Source: Accumulibacter sp. (GTDB lineage Bacteria; Pseudomonadota; Gammaproteobacteria; Burkholderiales; Rhodocyclaceae). Taken from it: DNA of 64,000 bases. Below, piece by piece: positions 1-8,226 of this stretch. The notes below the pieces were generated by a model. The model was not told where the DNA came from and made no database searches. It saw only the letters and a list, made by a program, of their open reading frames with translations. The position numbers and the translations under genes are program-made. Location of the stretch: NCBI GenBank assembly GCA_024235715.1, contig JACKLW010000007.1:310001-374000 (forward strand), written 5' to 3'. Position 1 is the stretch's first letter. Each line of letters opens with the position of its first letter.

Positions 1-555
1 GCGCTGTTTCGCATCGGCGACGAAGCACGGCCGGAAGCGGCGGCAACCGTCGCCGCCTTGCAGAGCATGGGGCGGCAGGTGGTGCTGCTGAGCGGCGACG
101 CGGCGGCGGCGGCCGAGCGTCTGGCCCGGGCACTGGCGATCGACGAGGTTGTGGCGGGGGCGTCGCCGCAGGCCAAGCACGACTTCGTGCGCCAGTTGCA
201 GGCTGGCGGGGCCGTGGTGGCGATGATCGGCGATGGCATCAACGATGCGCCGGTGCTGGCTCAGGCGCAGGTTTCGGTGGCCATGGGTGGCGGTTCGCAG
301 CTGGCACGGACGCAGGCCGACCTGGTGCTGCTTTCCGAGAACCTGAGTCACCTGCTGCGTGGCGTCGTCGTGGCGCGGGGTACCTTGGCGGTGATCCGGC
401 AGAATCTGCTATGGTCGCTGGTCTACAATCTGGTCGCCCTGCCGCTGGCAATGGCCGGTTACATCACCCCGTGGATGGCTGGTATCGGGATGTCGGGAAG
501 TTCATTGCTGGTGGTCCTGAATTCATTGCGGCTGCAGACGATGGCCAGGAGCTGA
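1..555 (+). CDS. ccoI: Copper-translocating P-type ATPase, C-terminal part (CcoI/FixI-like), 5' truncated by window edge
   Basis: The reading frame is open from base 1, so the start lies outside the window. The visible 184 residues cover the end of the P-type ATPase catalytic domain, with the hinge motif GDGINDAPVL, followed by two hydrophobic segments near the C-terminus. The GDGxNDxP motif and the terminal membrane pair are diagnostic of heavy-metal (P1B) ATPases. Position directly before ccoS and ccoNOQP argues for the CcoI copper exporter that supplies Cu to cbb3 oxidase maturation, rather than a CopA detoxification pump. The metal-binding N-terminus cannot be seen, so the specific name is inferred from context. 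Confidence 0.85.
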   Translation, partial: ALFRIGDEARPEAAATVAALQSMGRQVVLLSGDAAAAAERLARALAIDEVVAGASPQAKHDFVRQLQAGGAVVAMIGDGINDAPVLAQAQVSVAMGGGSQLARTQADLVLLSENLSHLLRGVVVARGTLAVIRQNLLWSLVYNLVALPLAMAGYITPWMAGIGMSGSSLLVVLNSLRLQTMARS

Positions 556-560
556 AGCCG

Positions 561-767
561 ATGGAAACGCTCTACCTGCTGATTCCGATATCCGTGGTGC
601 TGGTCTTCCTGATCGGCATCGCCTTCTGGTGGTCCTTGCGCAGCGGCCAGTTCGACGATCTCGAAGGACCCGCGTACCGCATCCTGATGGATGACGACAG
701 CGTGCCCGCGGCAGCGCAAGGCGAACCGGGCACTTCGCCACCCGACAGCACGTCCGGGCAGGACTGA
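561..767 (+). CDS. ccoS: cbb3-type cytochrome oxidase assembly protein CcoS
   Basis: This 68-residue protein has one N-terminal membrane helix (about residues 4-25) followed by the CcoS signature FWWSLRSGQFDDLEGPAYRI, and a short acidic tail. It starts 5 bases after the ATPase stop, so the two are almost certainly cotranscribed. CcoS is a small inner-membrane protein needed for cofactor (heme/copper) insertion during cbb3 oxidase maturation. Size and motif match the family well. The tail after about residue 47 is low complexity and probably unstructured. Confidence 0.92.
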   Translation: METLYLLIPISVVLVFLIGIAFWWSLRSGQFDDLEGPAYRILMDDDSVPAAAQGEPGTSPPDSTSGQD

Positions 768-799
768 GTGGGATCGGCGGCGGTCAATCTGCGCCACTC

Positions 800-841
800 T
801 TGACGCAAGTCAAGACGGGGCGTTCCTGGGGTGGACATAAT
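800..841 (+). promoter_or_regulatory. FNR/ANR-type class II promoter upstream of a short terminated transcript
   Basis: A perfect inverted repeat TTGAC-GCAA-GTCAA lies at 800-813. A -10-like hexamer CATAAT lies at 836-841, 29.5 bases from the centre of the box. That is exactly the geometry of a class II FNR-activated promoter (box centred at -41.5), placing the start near 848. A terminator at 917-943 closes the transcript, so this promoter does not obviously serve ccoN. Confidence 0.6.
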
Positions 842-847
842 TGTCTG

Positions 848-943
848 CATTGCCGGTGCCAATCCAACGGCATTGTGCGCTGCAGGATGCAAAGGGCTTT
901 TTCTCTGTTGGGGTTCGGGTGCGTTTCGGCGCACCCTTTTTTT
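848..943 (+). ncRNA. Candidate FNR/ANR-activated small RNA, about 95 nt
   Basis: The interval is bounded by an FNR-type promoter (box 800-813, -10 at 836-841) and a strong Rho-independent terminator (917-943). No convincing reading frame lies inside. A 5-bp stem (851-855 with 868-872) holds a 12-nt loop near the 5' end, followed by single-stranded-looking sequence before the terminator hairpin, an arrangement common in Hfq-type trans-acting RNAs. FNR-induced small RNAs are known elsewhere (FnrS in enterobacteria, AniS in Neisseria), but I see no basis for calling this a homologue. It is inferred from promoter and terminator geometry only. Confidence 0.45.
917..943 (+). terminator. Rho-independent terminator
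   Basis: A 7-bp GC-rich stem (917-923 with 930-936), a 6-base loop and a run of seven T (937-943). It would end both the candidate small RNA and any readthrough from ccoIS, insulating ccoNOQP. Confidence 0.85.
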
Positions 944-977
944 GTCCATAAGGGTTCAATGATCGTCCGGGCAGCGC

Positions 978-1019
978 TTGATCTGTGTCAAGTTGGCTGC
1001 ACACGGGTTAGAATAGCAA
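978..1019 (+). promoter_or_regulatory. FNR/ANR box and promoter of ccoNOQP
   Basis: TTGAT-CTGT-GTCAA at 978-991 is a close match to the FNR/ANR consensus, lying 118 bases before the ccoN start. A -10-like sequence is found within 1009-1019 (TAGAAT at 1009, or TAGCAA at 1014, the latter at the ideal class II spacing). It fits oxygen-limited activation of the cbb3 operon, as known in other proteobacteria. Confidence 0.7.
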
Positions 1020-1109
1020 CCGCAAAGTCAGTGTCCATGCTGCTGGTAAGGGCATTGCGGGCGTCAACGGCGGTGAGAACCGGTTTTCAGTCATAAACGA
1101 GGTGAGTCC

Positions 1110-2537
1110 ATGTCGGAAGCTCAGTCAACATACAACTACAAGGTGGTGCGGCAGTTTGCCGTGATGACCGTCATCTGGGGCATTGTCGGGATGCTGGTTG
1201 GCGTGATCATTGCCGCGCAACTGGTCTGGCCGGAGCTGAATCTCGGCTTCCTGCACTTCGGTCGCCTGCGGCCCCTGCATACCAACGCCGTCATCTTTGC
1301 GTTCGGCGGCAGCGCGCTTTTCGCCACTTCGTATTACGTTGTGCAACGCACCTGCCATACGCGGATCTTCTCGGACGGGCTGGCTGCTTTTACCTTCTGG
1401 GGCTGGCAGGCGGTGATCGTTCTGGCAGCCATCACCCTGCCGCTCGGGATGACCCAAGGCAAGGAGTATGCCGAGCTCGAGTGGCCGATCGACATCCTCA
1501 TCGCGGTGGTCTGGGTGGCCTACGCGGTCGTCTTCTTCGGCACCATCGCCAAGCGCAAGGTCACTCACATCTACGTGGCCAACTGGTTCTACGGGGGCTT
1601 CATTCTGGCGGTTGCGCTGCTGCACATCGTCAATAGCGCGGCGATCCCGGTTTCGCTGACCAAGTCCTACTCGGCCTACGCCGGCGTGCAGGATGCGATG
1701 GTGCAGTGGTGGTACGGACACAACGCCGTGGGCTTCTTCCTTACCGCTGGCTTCCTGGGGATGATGTACTACTTCGTGCCCAAGCAGGCTGGTCGCCCGG
1801 TGTATTCATATCGCCTGTCGGTGGTGCACTTCTGGGCGCTGATCTTCACCTACATGTGGGCCGGTCCGCACCATCTGCACTACACTGCCTTGCCGGACTG
1901 GACGCAGTCGGTGGGCATGTTGTTCTCGCTGATTCTGCTGGCTCCGTCGTGGGGCGGGATGATCAACGGCGTGATGACGCTTTCCGGCGCCTGGCACAAG
2001 CTGCGCGACGATCCGATCCTCAAGTTCCTGATCACTTCGCTTTCGTTCTACGGCATGTCGACGTTCGAAGGCCCGATGATGGCCATCAAGACGGTCAATG
2101 CGCTGTCGCACTACACCGACTGGACGGTAGGCCACGTGCACTCCGGCGCGCTGGGCTGGGTGGCGATGATCTCCATCGGTTCGATGTACTACCTGTTGCC
2201 GCGCCTGTACGGCAAGCCGGAAATGTTCAGCGTCAAGCTGATCACGGTGCATTTCTGGGTGGCAACGATCGGCGTCGTGCTGTACATCGCTTCGATGTGG
2301 ATTGCCGGCGTAATGCAGGGCCTGATGTGGCGGGCGGTCAACGCCGACGGCACGCTGACCTACAGCTTCGTTGAATCGGTCAAGGCCTCGTATCCGTTCT
2401 GGGCGATCCGTTTCGTGGGCGGGGTCCTCTTCCTTTCCGGCATGCTGATCATGGCTTACAACATGGTCAAGACGATGGCCGGCGGTCGCACTGTCGATGA
2501 TGCGCTGGTCCTGCAGCCGGCCGGCAACCACGCCTGA
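1110..2537 (+). CDS. ccoN: cbb3-type cytochrome c oxidase subunit I (CcoN)
   Basis: Catalytic heme-copper oxidase subunit, an inner-membrane protein of 475 residues with about 12 hydrophobic helices. Likely metal and heme ligands are visible: H57 (LHTNAV), H204 (GHNAVG), the H254-H255 pair (AGPHHLHY), and H342/H344 ([10 protein letters not shown]), with E320 in the STFEGP motif used as the proton-path/calcium-site glutamate in this family. It reduces O2 to water with high affinity, using electrons from CcoO and CcoP. A GAGGTGAG ribosome site sits 4-11 bases before the ATG. First gene of ccoNOQP and preceded by an FNR-like box. Confidence 0.97.
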   Translation: MSEAQSTYNYKVVRQFAVMTVIWGIVGMLVGVIIAAQLVWPELNLGFLHFGRLRPLHTNAVIFAFGGSALFATSYYVVQRTCHTRIFSDGLAAFTFWGWQAVIVLAAITLPLGMTQGKEYAELEWPIDILIAVVWVAYAVVFFGTIAKRKVTHIYVANWFYGGFILAVALLHIVNSAAIPVSLTKSYSAYAGVQDAMVQWWYGHNAVGFFLTAGFLGMMYYFVPKQAGRPVYSYRLSVVHFWALIFTYMWAGPHHLHYTALPDWTQSVGMLFSLILLAPSWGGMINGVMTLSGAWHKLRDDPILKFLITSLSFYGMSTFEGPMMAIKTVNALSHYTDWTVGHVHSGALGWVAMISIGSMYYLLPRLYGKPEMFSVKLITVHFWVATIGVVLYIASMWIAGVMQGLMWRAVNADGTLTYSFVESVKASYPFWAIRFVGGVLFLSGMLIMAYNMVKTMAGGRTVDDALVLQPAGNHA

Positions 2538-2549
2538 GAGAGGAATGAA

Positions 2550-3164
2550 ATGAAACTTACGCATGACGCAATTGAACGCAATGTCTGGCTGATGGTGGTG
2601 CTGACCATTCTGGTGGTCAGCGTGGGGGGGCTGGTCGAAATCGTGCCCTTGTTCTTCCAGAAGTCGACCACCGAGCCGGTGACCGGGCTGAAGCCCTACA
2701 GTCCGCTACGCCTGACCGGGCGCGATGTCTATATTCGTGAAGGCTGCTTCCTCTGCCACTCGCAGATGATCCGCCCGTTTCGTGCGGAGACCGAGCGCTA
2801 TGGCCATTATTCGGTCGCCGGCGAGTTTGTCTATGATCATCCCTTCCAGTGGGGGTCGAAGCGGACCGGCCCCGACCTGGCGCGGGTCGGTGAACGCTAC
2901 TCTGACGAGTGGCACCGTGCGCACCTGATCAACCCGCGTGACGTGGTTCCAGAGTCGAACATGCCGGCTTTCGCTTTCCTCGAGGGTAACCCGGCCGACG
3001 CGGCGCTGATCGAGACCAAGATGCGCCAATTGCGCAAGGTCGGGGTTCCCTACACCGACGAGGAAATCGCCGGTGCCAAGGCGCAGCTTGACGGCAAGAC
3101 CGAACTCGACGCGGTCATCGCCTATCTGCAGGGAATGGGCCTCGAACTGAAGAACGCGAAGTAA
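2550..3164 (+). CDS. ccoO: cbb3-type cytochrome c oxidase subunit II, monoheme (CcoO)
   Basis: The 204-residue protein has one N-terminal membrane anchor (about residues 12-35) and a periplasmic c-type heme domain. The heme motif is CFLCH at C66-C69-H70, followed by the conserved SQMIRPF. The likely axial Met is in the later SNMPAF motif. It passes electrons from CcoP to CcoN. It starts 12 bases after ccoN with a GAGAGGAA ribosome site, so the two are translated from one mRNA. Length and motif order are normal for CcoO. Confidence 0.97.
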   Translation: MKLTHDAIERNVWLMVVLTILVVSVGGLVEIVPLFFQKSTTEPVTGLKPYSPLRLTGRDVYIREGCFLCHSQMIRPFRAETERYGHYSVAGEFVYDHPFQWGSKRTGPDLARVGERYSDEWHRAHLINPRDVVPESNMPAFAFLEGNPADAALIETKMRQLRKVGVPYTDEEIAGAKAQLDGKTELDAVIAYLQGMGLELKNAK

Positions 3165-3168
3165 GCAC

Positions 3169-3363
3169 ATGGACATCAACGATCTGCGTGCCATCGTGAC
3201 GGTCGTCTCGCTGCTGACCTTTCTGGGAGTGGTGTGGTGGGCCTACGGCGTGAAAAGCAACAAGAAGCGCTTCGAGGAAGCGGCCATGCTGCCGTTCAGC
3301 GATGAGGAAGCGGATTGGGCCGAACTTGGCCTGGATCGCAACGGAAAAAGGAAAGCATCATGA
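3169..3363 (+). CDS. ccoQ: cbb3-type cytochrome oxidase subunit CcoQ
   Basis: A 64-residue protein with one membrane helix (about residues 8-26) followed by a charged cytoplasmic tail containing KSNKKRFEEAAMLPFSD, the usual CcoQ pattern. CcoQ is a small non-catalytic subunit that stabilises the complex. It begins 4 bases after ccoO and its stop overlaps the ccoP start (ATGA), as expected in ccoNOQP operons. Confidence 0.93.
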   Translation: MDINDLRAIVTVVSLLTFLGVVWWAYGVKSNKKRFEEAAMLPFSDEEADWAELGLDRNGKRKAS

Positions 3364-4271
3364 GCGATTTTGTGAATCAGTTCTGGAACTGGTACGTCAT
3401 TCTGCTGACGGCGTTCAGCATCATTGCCTGTAGCGTCGTGCTCTGGTCGCAGAACATCACGCCTGTCAGCAGTAGCAAGGCGGCGACCACCGGTCACGTC
3501 TGGGACGAGACCCTCGAGGAATACAACAATCCGCTGCCCAAGTGGTGGATGTGGCTGTTCCACATTACGGTGGTGTTCTCGTTGATTTATTGCGTTCTCT
3601 ATCCGACGCTCGGCAGCTTTCAGGGTGTGCTGGGCTGGTCCTCGGACGGGCAGTACGCGAAGGAAGTGGCCAAGGCCGACGCCGAGACCAAGCCACTGTA
3701 CGACAAGTACCTGGCGATGGATCTGCCGGCCCTGGCCGCCGACAAGGAAGGCGTCGAAACCGGCAAGCGCCTGTACCTGACCTATTGCATGCAGTGTCAT
3801 GGTGCCGACGCGCGCGGAGGGAAGGGCTTCCCCAACCTTGCCGACAACGATTGGCAATGGGGCGGCGAACCGGCGCAGATCATCGAGACGATCAGCAATG
3901 GTCGAATGGGGGTGATGCCGGCACACGCGCAACTCGGCGCCGAAACGATCAAGGATCTCGCCAACTACGTGCGTTCGCTGTCCGACCTGCCGGCCGATTC
4001 GCTGCGCGCCGCCAAGGGCCAGGAAGCTTTCAACAGCGTCGGCTGTTCGGGCTGCCACGGGCCGGATGCGAAGGGCATGGCTGCTCTTGGGGCGCCCAAC
4101 CTGACCGACAAGGTCTGGTTGTACGGCGGTTCGGAGGCGACGATCATCGAGACCATTACCAAGGGGCGCAACAACCAGATGCCCGCCTGGAAGGACTTTC
4201 TCGGCGAGGCCAAAGTACACGTCCTGTCCGCCTACGTGATGAGTCTTGGCAAGGGTGCCGAGAGCAAGTAA
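3360..4271 (+). CDS. ccoP: cbb3-type cytochrome c oxidase subunit III, diheme (CcoP)
   Basis: This 303-residue protein has the N-terminal CcoP signature (WDETLEEYNNPLPKWW, about residues 48-63), two membrane helices (residues 9-30 and 62-85) and two c-type heme domains with motifs CMQCH (C143-H147) and CSGCH (C229-H233). It receives electrons from soluble cytochrome c or the bc1 complex and hands them to CcoO. The ATG at 3360 is chosen because it overlaps the ccoQ stop and gives the conserved N-terminus; an upstream in-frame ATG at 3315 lies inside ccoQ. Confidence 0.97.
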   Translation: MSDFVNQFWNWYVILLTAFSIIACSVVLWSQNITPVSSSKAATTGHVWDETLEEYNNPLPKWWMWLFHITVVFSLIYCVLYPTLGSFQGVLGWSSDGQYAKEVAKADAETKPLYDKYLAMDLPALAADKEGVETGKRLYLTYCMQCHGADARGGKGFPNLADNDWQWGGEPAQIIETISNGRMGVMPAHAQLGAETIKDLANYVRSLSDLPADSLRAAKGQEAFNSVGCSGCHGPDAKGMAALGAPNLTDKVWLYGGSEATIIETITKGRNNQMPAWKDFLGEAKVHVLSAYVMSLGKGAESK

Positions 4272-4288
4272 TGCAGAGGGGTTTGACG

Positions 4289-4314
4289 AGAGCGGCCCTG
4301 GCCGCTCTTTTTTT
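4289..4314 (+). terminator. Rho-independent terminator of ccoNOQP
   Basis: A 9-bp perfect stem AGAGCGGCC/GGCCGCTCT (4289-4297 with 4300-4308), a minimal loop, and a T run reaching 4314. It lies 18 bases past the ccoP stop. Confidence 0.92.
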
Positions 4315-4450
4315 CTCGTGGGCGAGATTCGCGGGGGCTTGAACCGCAGCCTCGCTGGACAAGGGACGCACCGGCCAGTGACCGCTGGTGGCAGGGGCGT
4401 AGAATGAGCAAAGCGCATCAATGGCGATGGCGCATCTTCAAGAGGTAATG

Positions 4451-5272
4451 ATGAGAAAATCAGCAAACGTTCAAGCTTTGACGGCGTGGCCCAACGCCGT
4501 CGCCGTGGCTCTGGCAGCGACCGCCATGCTGGCCGGTTGTGCAGGCGACAGTTCGATCATGGGCGATGGCGCCAACGTTACCGCCACCGACACGAAGCGC
4601 ATGACGCAAAGTGGTTTCCTGTCCGATTACGCGCGCCTGAAACCGACCGCATGGGGCGGCGGCATCGAGTGCTGGCACACGCCAACGCTCGACGCCAAGA
4701 ACTATGGCCAGGTGCTGGTCTCGCGCATCGTCGTGTCGCTGGTGCCGCCAACGGATCAGAGCGGGCCGCAAACGATCGACCCGAGCGATCTCAAGACGCT
4801 CACCGACTACTTTCACGGGGCGCTGGTCACGGCCCTGAAGCCGCAGATGCAGATTGCGCAACAAGCGGGTCCAGGGGTGCTGGTCATACGCGTCGCGCTC
4901 ACCGACCTGGTTCCGACGAAAGTCACCGACAGCATGGCCGGTACCCTGATTCCCTACGGATTTGTCGTCGAGGCGGGATCTGGCGCTGCCACCGGCAGGC
5001 CGGCAGGGTCGACGCCCTACATGGGTGAGACCGGTATGGAAATGCAGTTTCGTGACGGTGGAACGGGCGCCATCCTCGCGGAATGCCGAGACACCGAGAT
5101 CGGTCGCAAGTATGCAGCCGACGTCGATTCCGGTACGGCAGGAGCAGCACAAACGTGGGCCAGCGGCTATCTGAACTCGTTCCAGGCCTGGTCGTACGCC
5201 AAGGACGCTTTCGACAAGTGGTCGCTGTTGCTGGCAAGACGCGTCGCCGAACTGCGCGGGGTCAAGCAGTAG
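4451..5272 (+). CDS. DUF3313-type lipoprotein
   Basis: A 273-residue protein with a lipoprotein signal: basic N-terminus, hydrophobic stretch, and lipobox LAGC at about residue 30, predicting an outer-membrane lipoprotein. The body contains patterns typical of the DUF3313 family (FLSDYARLKP near the mature N-terminus, then a mixed alpha/beta domain, then a W-rich C-terminus). The ATG at 4451 follows an AAGAGG site by 5 bases; in-frame ATGs at 4421 and 4448 fit worse. It stands alone between two cco transcription units, after the ccoP terminator. Function is unknown and nothing in the sequence ties it directly to oxidase assembly. Confidence 0.75.
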   Translation: MRKSANVQALTAWPNAVAVALAATAMLAGCAGDSSIMGDGANVTATDTKRMTQSGFLSDYARLKPTAWGGGIECWHTPTLDAKNYGQVLVSRIVVSLVPPTDQSGPQTIDPSDLKTLTDYFHGALVTALKPQMQIAQQAGPGVLVIRVALTDLVPTKVTDSMAGTLIPYGFVVEAGSGAATGRPAGSTPYMGETGMEMQFRDGGTGAILAECRDTEIGRKYAADVDSGTAGAAQTWASGYLNSFQAWSYAKDAFDKWSLLLARRVAELRGVKQ

Positions 5273-5438
5273 CCTGGCCGCCCGGCGCTTGCCGAGCTGA
5301 TAAGCGGCGGCTCGAATCGCTGTCGCCGGCGACCCCGGTGAGACGTGGATTCCGCCGTGCCTTGCTCGGCAACGCTCGCTTGCTTCCCTTCGGGAGGGGG
5401 CAGACGGCCCCTCGTCGGTGCCTGAATCGGTAATTTGG

Positions 5439-5480
5439 CTGATACGTATCAAGCCCACTCCTTACACCAGGCCTTAGTAT
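5439..5480 (+). promoter_or_regulatory. FNR/ANR-type class II promoter of ccoGH
   Basis: CTGAT-ACGT-ATCAA at 5439-5452 is one mismatch from the FNR consensus. A -10-like TAGTAT lies at 5475-5480, exactly 29.5 bases from the box centre, giving a start near 5487 and a short leader to ccoG at 5522. A 7-bp inverted repeat AGTATTA/TAATACT (5476-5482 with 5493-5499) overlaps the -10 and start site. Confidence 0.65.
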
Positions 5481-5521
5481 TAGAGTTTGGTGTAATACTG
5501 AAATAGATCGGAGCCCGGATC

Positions 5522-6937
5522 ATGAATCAGGTGGCCAACAGAGAGGCCAAGGCAATTCCCATCAATGTCGAAGGTTTGTACGAGAAGCACAAGACCGTTT
5601 ATGCCCGTACCGTAACGGGAGTCTTCAGCAACTGGCGCTGGGTAATGGTCTTCTTTACCCAGGCCCTGTTCTACGGTTTGTGCTGGTTCGAGTGGAACGG
5701 CCGGCAGGCGGTTCTCTTCCATATCGTCGAACGCAAGTTCTATATTTTCGGCATGGTCTTCTGGCCGCAGGACGTGATCTACCTGGCGATCCTGCTGGTA
5801 ATTTCGGCCTACGGATTGTTCCTGGTCACCGCCGTAGGGGGGCGCCTGTTCTGTGGCTACGCGTGTCCGCAGACGGTGTATACAGAAATCCTGATGTGGA
5901 TCGAACGAAAGATAGAAGGCGAACGCCCGGCGCGAATGAAGCTCGACGCGCAGGCGATGAATCCCCGCAAGTTTCGGCTGAAGTTCATCAAGCACTCGCT
6001 GTGGCTGCTGGTGGCGCTCTGGACGGGGATCACCTTCGTTGGCTACTTCACGCCAATCAAGGAATTGCTTGGTGAAATGGCCTCCTTCCGGATCGGACCA
6101 TGGGAGGCATTCTGGGTATTCTTCTACGCGTTTTTCCTCTACATGATGGCAGGCTTTCTGCGCGAACAGGTCTGCAAGTACATGTGTCCCTACGCTCGTT
6201 TCCAGGGTGTGATGTTCGACCCGGACACCTTGATCATCACTTACGACCCCGAACGCGGCGAGCCGCGCGGGCTGCGCAGGAAGAAGGGTGCGGCCGATGC
6301 GCCGCCACTGGGCGATTGCGTGGACTGCAGTATCTGCGTTCAGGTCTGCCCAACCGGAATCGATATCCGCAACGGTCTGCAGCTCGAATGCATCGCCTGC
6401 GCGGCCTGTATCGATGCCTGCGACCAGGTGATGGACAAGGTCGGTTCGCCGCGCGGCCTGATTCGCTACTCGACCGAGAACGCCCTGGCCAGGCACTACA
6501 CGGGGCGCGAAATCCTGGCCCACCTGTGGCGCTTCAGGACCCTGCTGTACAGCACGATCCTGCTGGCAATCATCGCCGCCGCGGCCTGGAGTCTCGGCCA
6601 TCGCGTGCCGCTGAAGCTGGACGTGCTGCGCGACCGCTCCAGCCTGTCGCGCGAGGCCACCGACGGACGCATCGAGAACGTGTTTACCCTGCGCATCTCG
6701 AATACCGACGAAGCGGCACACCGCTATTCGATCGGCGTCAGCGGCATCGACGGCATCGAAATCGTCGGTGAACGAGACGTTGAGATCGCGGCGGCGTCAT
6801 CCGAGACGGTTGCCCTTTCCGCACGGGTAGACCCTGGGGCCGGGAAGAAGGGTTCAAACGAGATCTTCTTCGAAGTCCGCGCCGATGACGACGACCAGAT
6901 TGCGGTGCGCGAAAAAGCGAGCTTCTTCCTGCCATGA
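5522..6937 (+). CDS. ccoG: Cytochrome c oxidase accessory protein CcoG (FixG), polyferredoxin
   Basis: A 471-residue membrane protein with several hydrophobic segments in the N-terminal half, a conserved CGYACPQT motif (C111-C115), a second Cys pair in REQVCKYMCPYARFQG, then two 4Fe-4S ferredoxin motifs (CVDCSICVQVCP and CIACAACIDACD, about residues 266-305), and a C-terminal periplasmic Ig-like domain. CcoG is a cupric reductase-type factor that helps deliver copper to cbb3 oxidase. The domain order and length are normal. It is preceded by its own FNR-like promoter and its stop overlaps ccoH (ATGA). Confidence 0.95.
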   Translation: MNQVANREAKAIPINVEGLYEKHKTVYARTVTGVFSNWRWVMVFFTQALFYGLCWFEWNGRQAVLFHIVERKFYIFGMVFWPQDVIYLAILLVISAYGLFLVTAVGGRLFCGYACPQTVYTEILMWIERKIEGERPARMKLDAQAMNPRKFRLKFIKHSLWLLVALWTGITFVGYFTPIKELLGEMASFRIGPWEAFWVFFYAFFLYMMAGFLREQVCKYMCPYARFQGVMFDPDTLIITYDPERGEPRGLRRKKGAADAPPLGDCVDCSICVQVCPTGIDIRNGLQLECIACAACIDACDQVMDKVGSPRGLIRYSTENALARHYTGREILAHLWRFRTLLYSTILLAIIAAAAWSLGHRVPLKLDVLRDRSSLSREATDGRIENVFTLRISNTDEAAHRYSIGVSGIDGIEIVGERDVEIAAASSETVALSARVDPGAGKKGSNEIFFEVRADDDDQIAVREKASFFLP

Positions 6938-7491
6938 CTGCGAAGCGGGCGACCGACAGCGGACCATGGTATCGGCAGCCATGGCCCTGGCTGATCATGC
7001 TCGGACCGGCGGTGGTGATCATTGCTGGCCTGGTGACTGCCTACCTGGCGGTGATCAGCAATGACGGGCTGGTCGAGGATGACTACTACAAGCAGGGGCT
7101 GGCAATCAATCAGCGCAGCGCGCGTGACGAGCATGCAGCGGCCCTGGGAATCACCGCGGAGTTGGTGCTCGGCGGTGGCGCCGATCGGATTCGGGTTCTC
7201 CTGCGTGCCAACGAGGGTACTCGTCTGCCGGATGTCCTGGCTTTGCGCATCACGCACCCAACACGCCCGGGGTTTGATCAGCGTGTCGCGTTGCGCGCCG
7301 AAGGGGGAGGCATCTATGGCGGCACCCTGGCCCCGTTGCATGGGCGCTGGCGGATCGCCCTGGAAGACGAGCAGCGCGAATGGCTCCTGGCCGGCGACTG
7401 GCAAACCGAAAAACAGCCAGTACTGAGGCTGGCGGCGTCTGCCAGAAGGCCGTCTGCCGATGATGGTAATGCAGCCAGCAACAGGCGGTGA
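6934..7491 (+). CDS. ccoH: FixH/CcoH family cbb3 oxidase maturation protein
   Basis: The 185-residue protein has one N-terminal membrane helix (about residues 14-36) with the FixH-type motifs WPW, then DDYYKQGLAIN, followed by a periplasmic beta-rich domain. CcoH is thought to hold the CcoN-CcoI complex together during copper insertion. It overlaps ccoG by four bases. The C-terminal 20 residues are polar and poorly conserved-looking. Its stop overlaps a GTG codon at 7488 that could start the next small gene. Confidence 0.88.
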   Translation: MTAKRATDSGPWYRQPWPWLIMLGPAVVIIAGLVTAYLAVISNDGLVEDDYYKQGLAINQRSARDEHAAALGITAELVLGGGADRIRVLLRANEGTRLPDVLALRITHPTRPGFDQRVALRAEGGGIYGGTLAPLHGRWRIALEDEQREWLLAGDWQTEKQPVLRLAASARRPSADDGNAASNRR

Positions 7492-7727
7492 CGGACGGCC
7501 CGGGACTGGCTGCTTTCCGGTGGCTACGGTCTGTTGAGCGGTTTCCTTATCATCTTCCTGCTTGCCGTGCTCGTCTGGTTCCCGTGTTTTTCGGCAAGAA
7601 GAGCGAAGACGAACGACAGACCGGAAAACCGCTTGCCGGCGACATGCAGTCGGCGCCCATGCCCTTGCTGATCGCCAGCTTCAGGCACCAGCGGTCGCGG
7701 GTCGCAAGTCGTCCTCGTGGAACATGA
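7488..7727 (+). pseudogene. Damaged small membrane-protein gene, DUF3149-like, with two compensating frameshifts
   Basis: A GTG at 7488 overlaps the ccoH stop, and this frame runs to 7727. Its start (MTDG) and its end (FFGKKSEDERQTGKPLAGD) look protein-like, but the middle does not. From about 7501 to 7580 the +1 frame instead encodes a clear membrane helix (DWLLSGGYGLLSG, then a run of I/F/L/V), the pattern of DUF3149 small proteins. Restoring one frame needs a one-base loss near the CCCGGG run at 7498-7503 and a one-base gain near TTCCC at 7579-7583. Both are homopolymer-type sites, so sequencing or assembly error is as likely as real decay. The 3' end overlaps the convergent Nudix gene. 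Confidence 0.45.
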
Positions 7728-8226
7728 AGCGACCGGCCCGGCGGTCTGAAAAATAGGCGCGCAGGCAGAGCGTGACGCTCTGGAAAGCGAGTTCCTGCCA
7801 TGGCACCTCCTGTTCCGCGAAGAGCGCCGTTTCAAGTGTCTCCAGGCCGGCCGAGAAGCCGGTATCGAGCAGGCGGGCACGGTAGAAGAGATGCACCTGG
7901 TTGATGTGGGGGATATTGACGACTGAGAAGAGCGCACCGAGTTCGACCCGCGCGCACGCTTCTTCCAGTGTTTCGCGTGCTGCTGCCTGACGGGTGGTCT
8001 CGCCGTTCTCCATGAACCCGGCGGGCAGCGTCCACAAGCCGTAACGCGGGGCAATCGACCGCCGGCAAAGCAGGATCCGATCCTGCCATTCGGCGATGCA
8101 GCCGATCACCAGCTTGGGGTTGAGGTAATGGATCGCCCCGCAGCGCTGGCATACGTGACGCGGCAGGTTGTCGCCCTCAGGGATCGAGAGGCTGACCGGC
8201 TGCCCGCATTGACTGCAGAATTTCAT
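7681..8226 (-). CDS. Nudix hydrolase with N-terminal zinc ribbon
   Basis: A 181-residue protein. The N-terminus holds a four-cysteine zinc ribbon (CSQC and CQRC, residues 4-7 and 28-31), and residues about 69-92 hold the Nudix box, GFMENGETTRQAA then RETLEEA, matching GX5EX7REUXEE. The architecture resembles NudC-like and ADP-ribose/NADH pyrophosphatase-like enzymes that hydrolyse nucleoside diphosphates linked to another moiety, but it is shorter than NudC and the substrate cannot be assigned. It is convergent with the ccoGH unit and overlaps the 3' end of the small gene there. Confidence 0.85.
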   Translation of the reverse strand: MKFCSQCGQPVSLSIPEGDNLPRHVCQRCGAIHYLNPKLVIGCIAEWQDRILLCRRSIAPRYGLWTLPAGFMENGETTRQAAARETLEEACARVELGALFSVVNIPHINQVHLFYRARLLDTGFSAGLETLETALFAEQEVPWQELAFQSVTLCLRAYFSDRRAGRFMFHEDDLRPATAGA

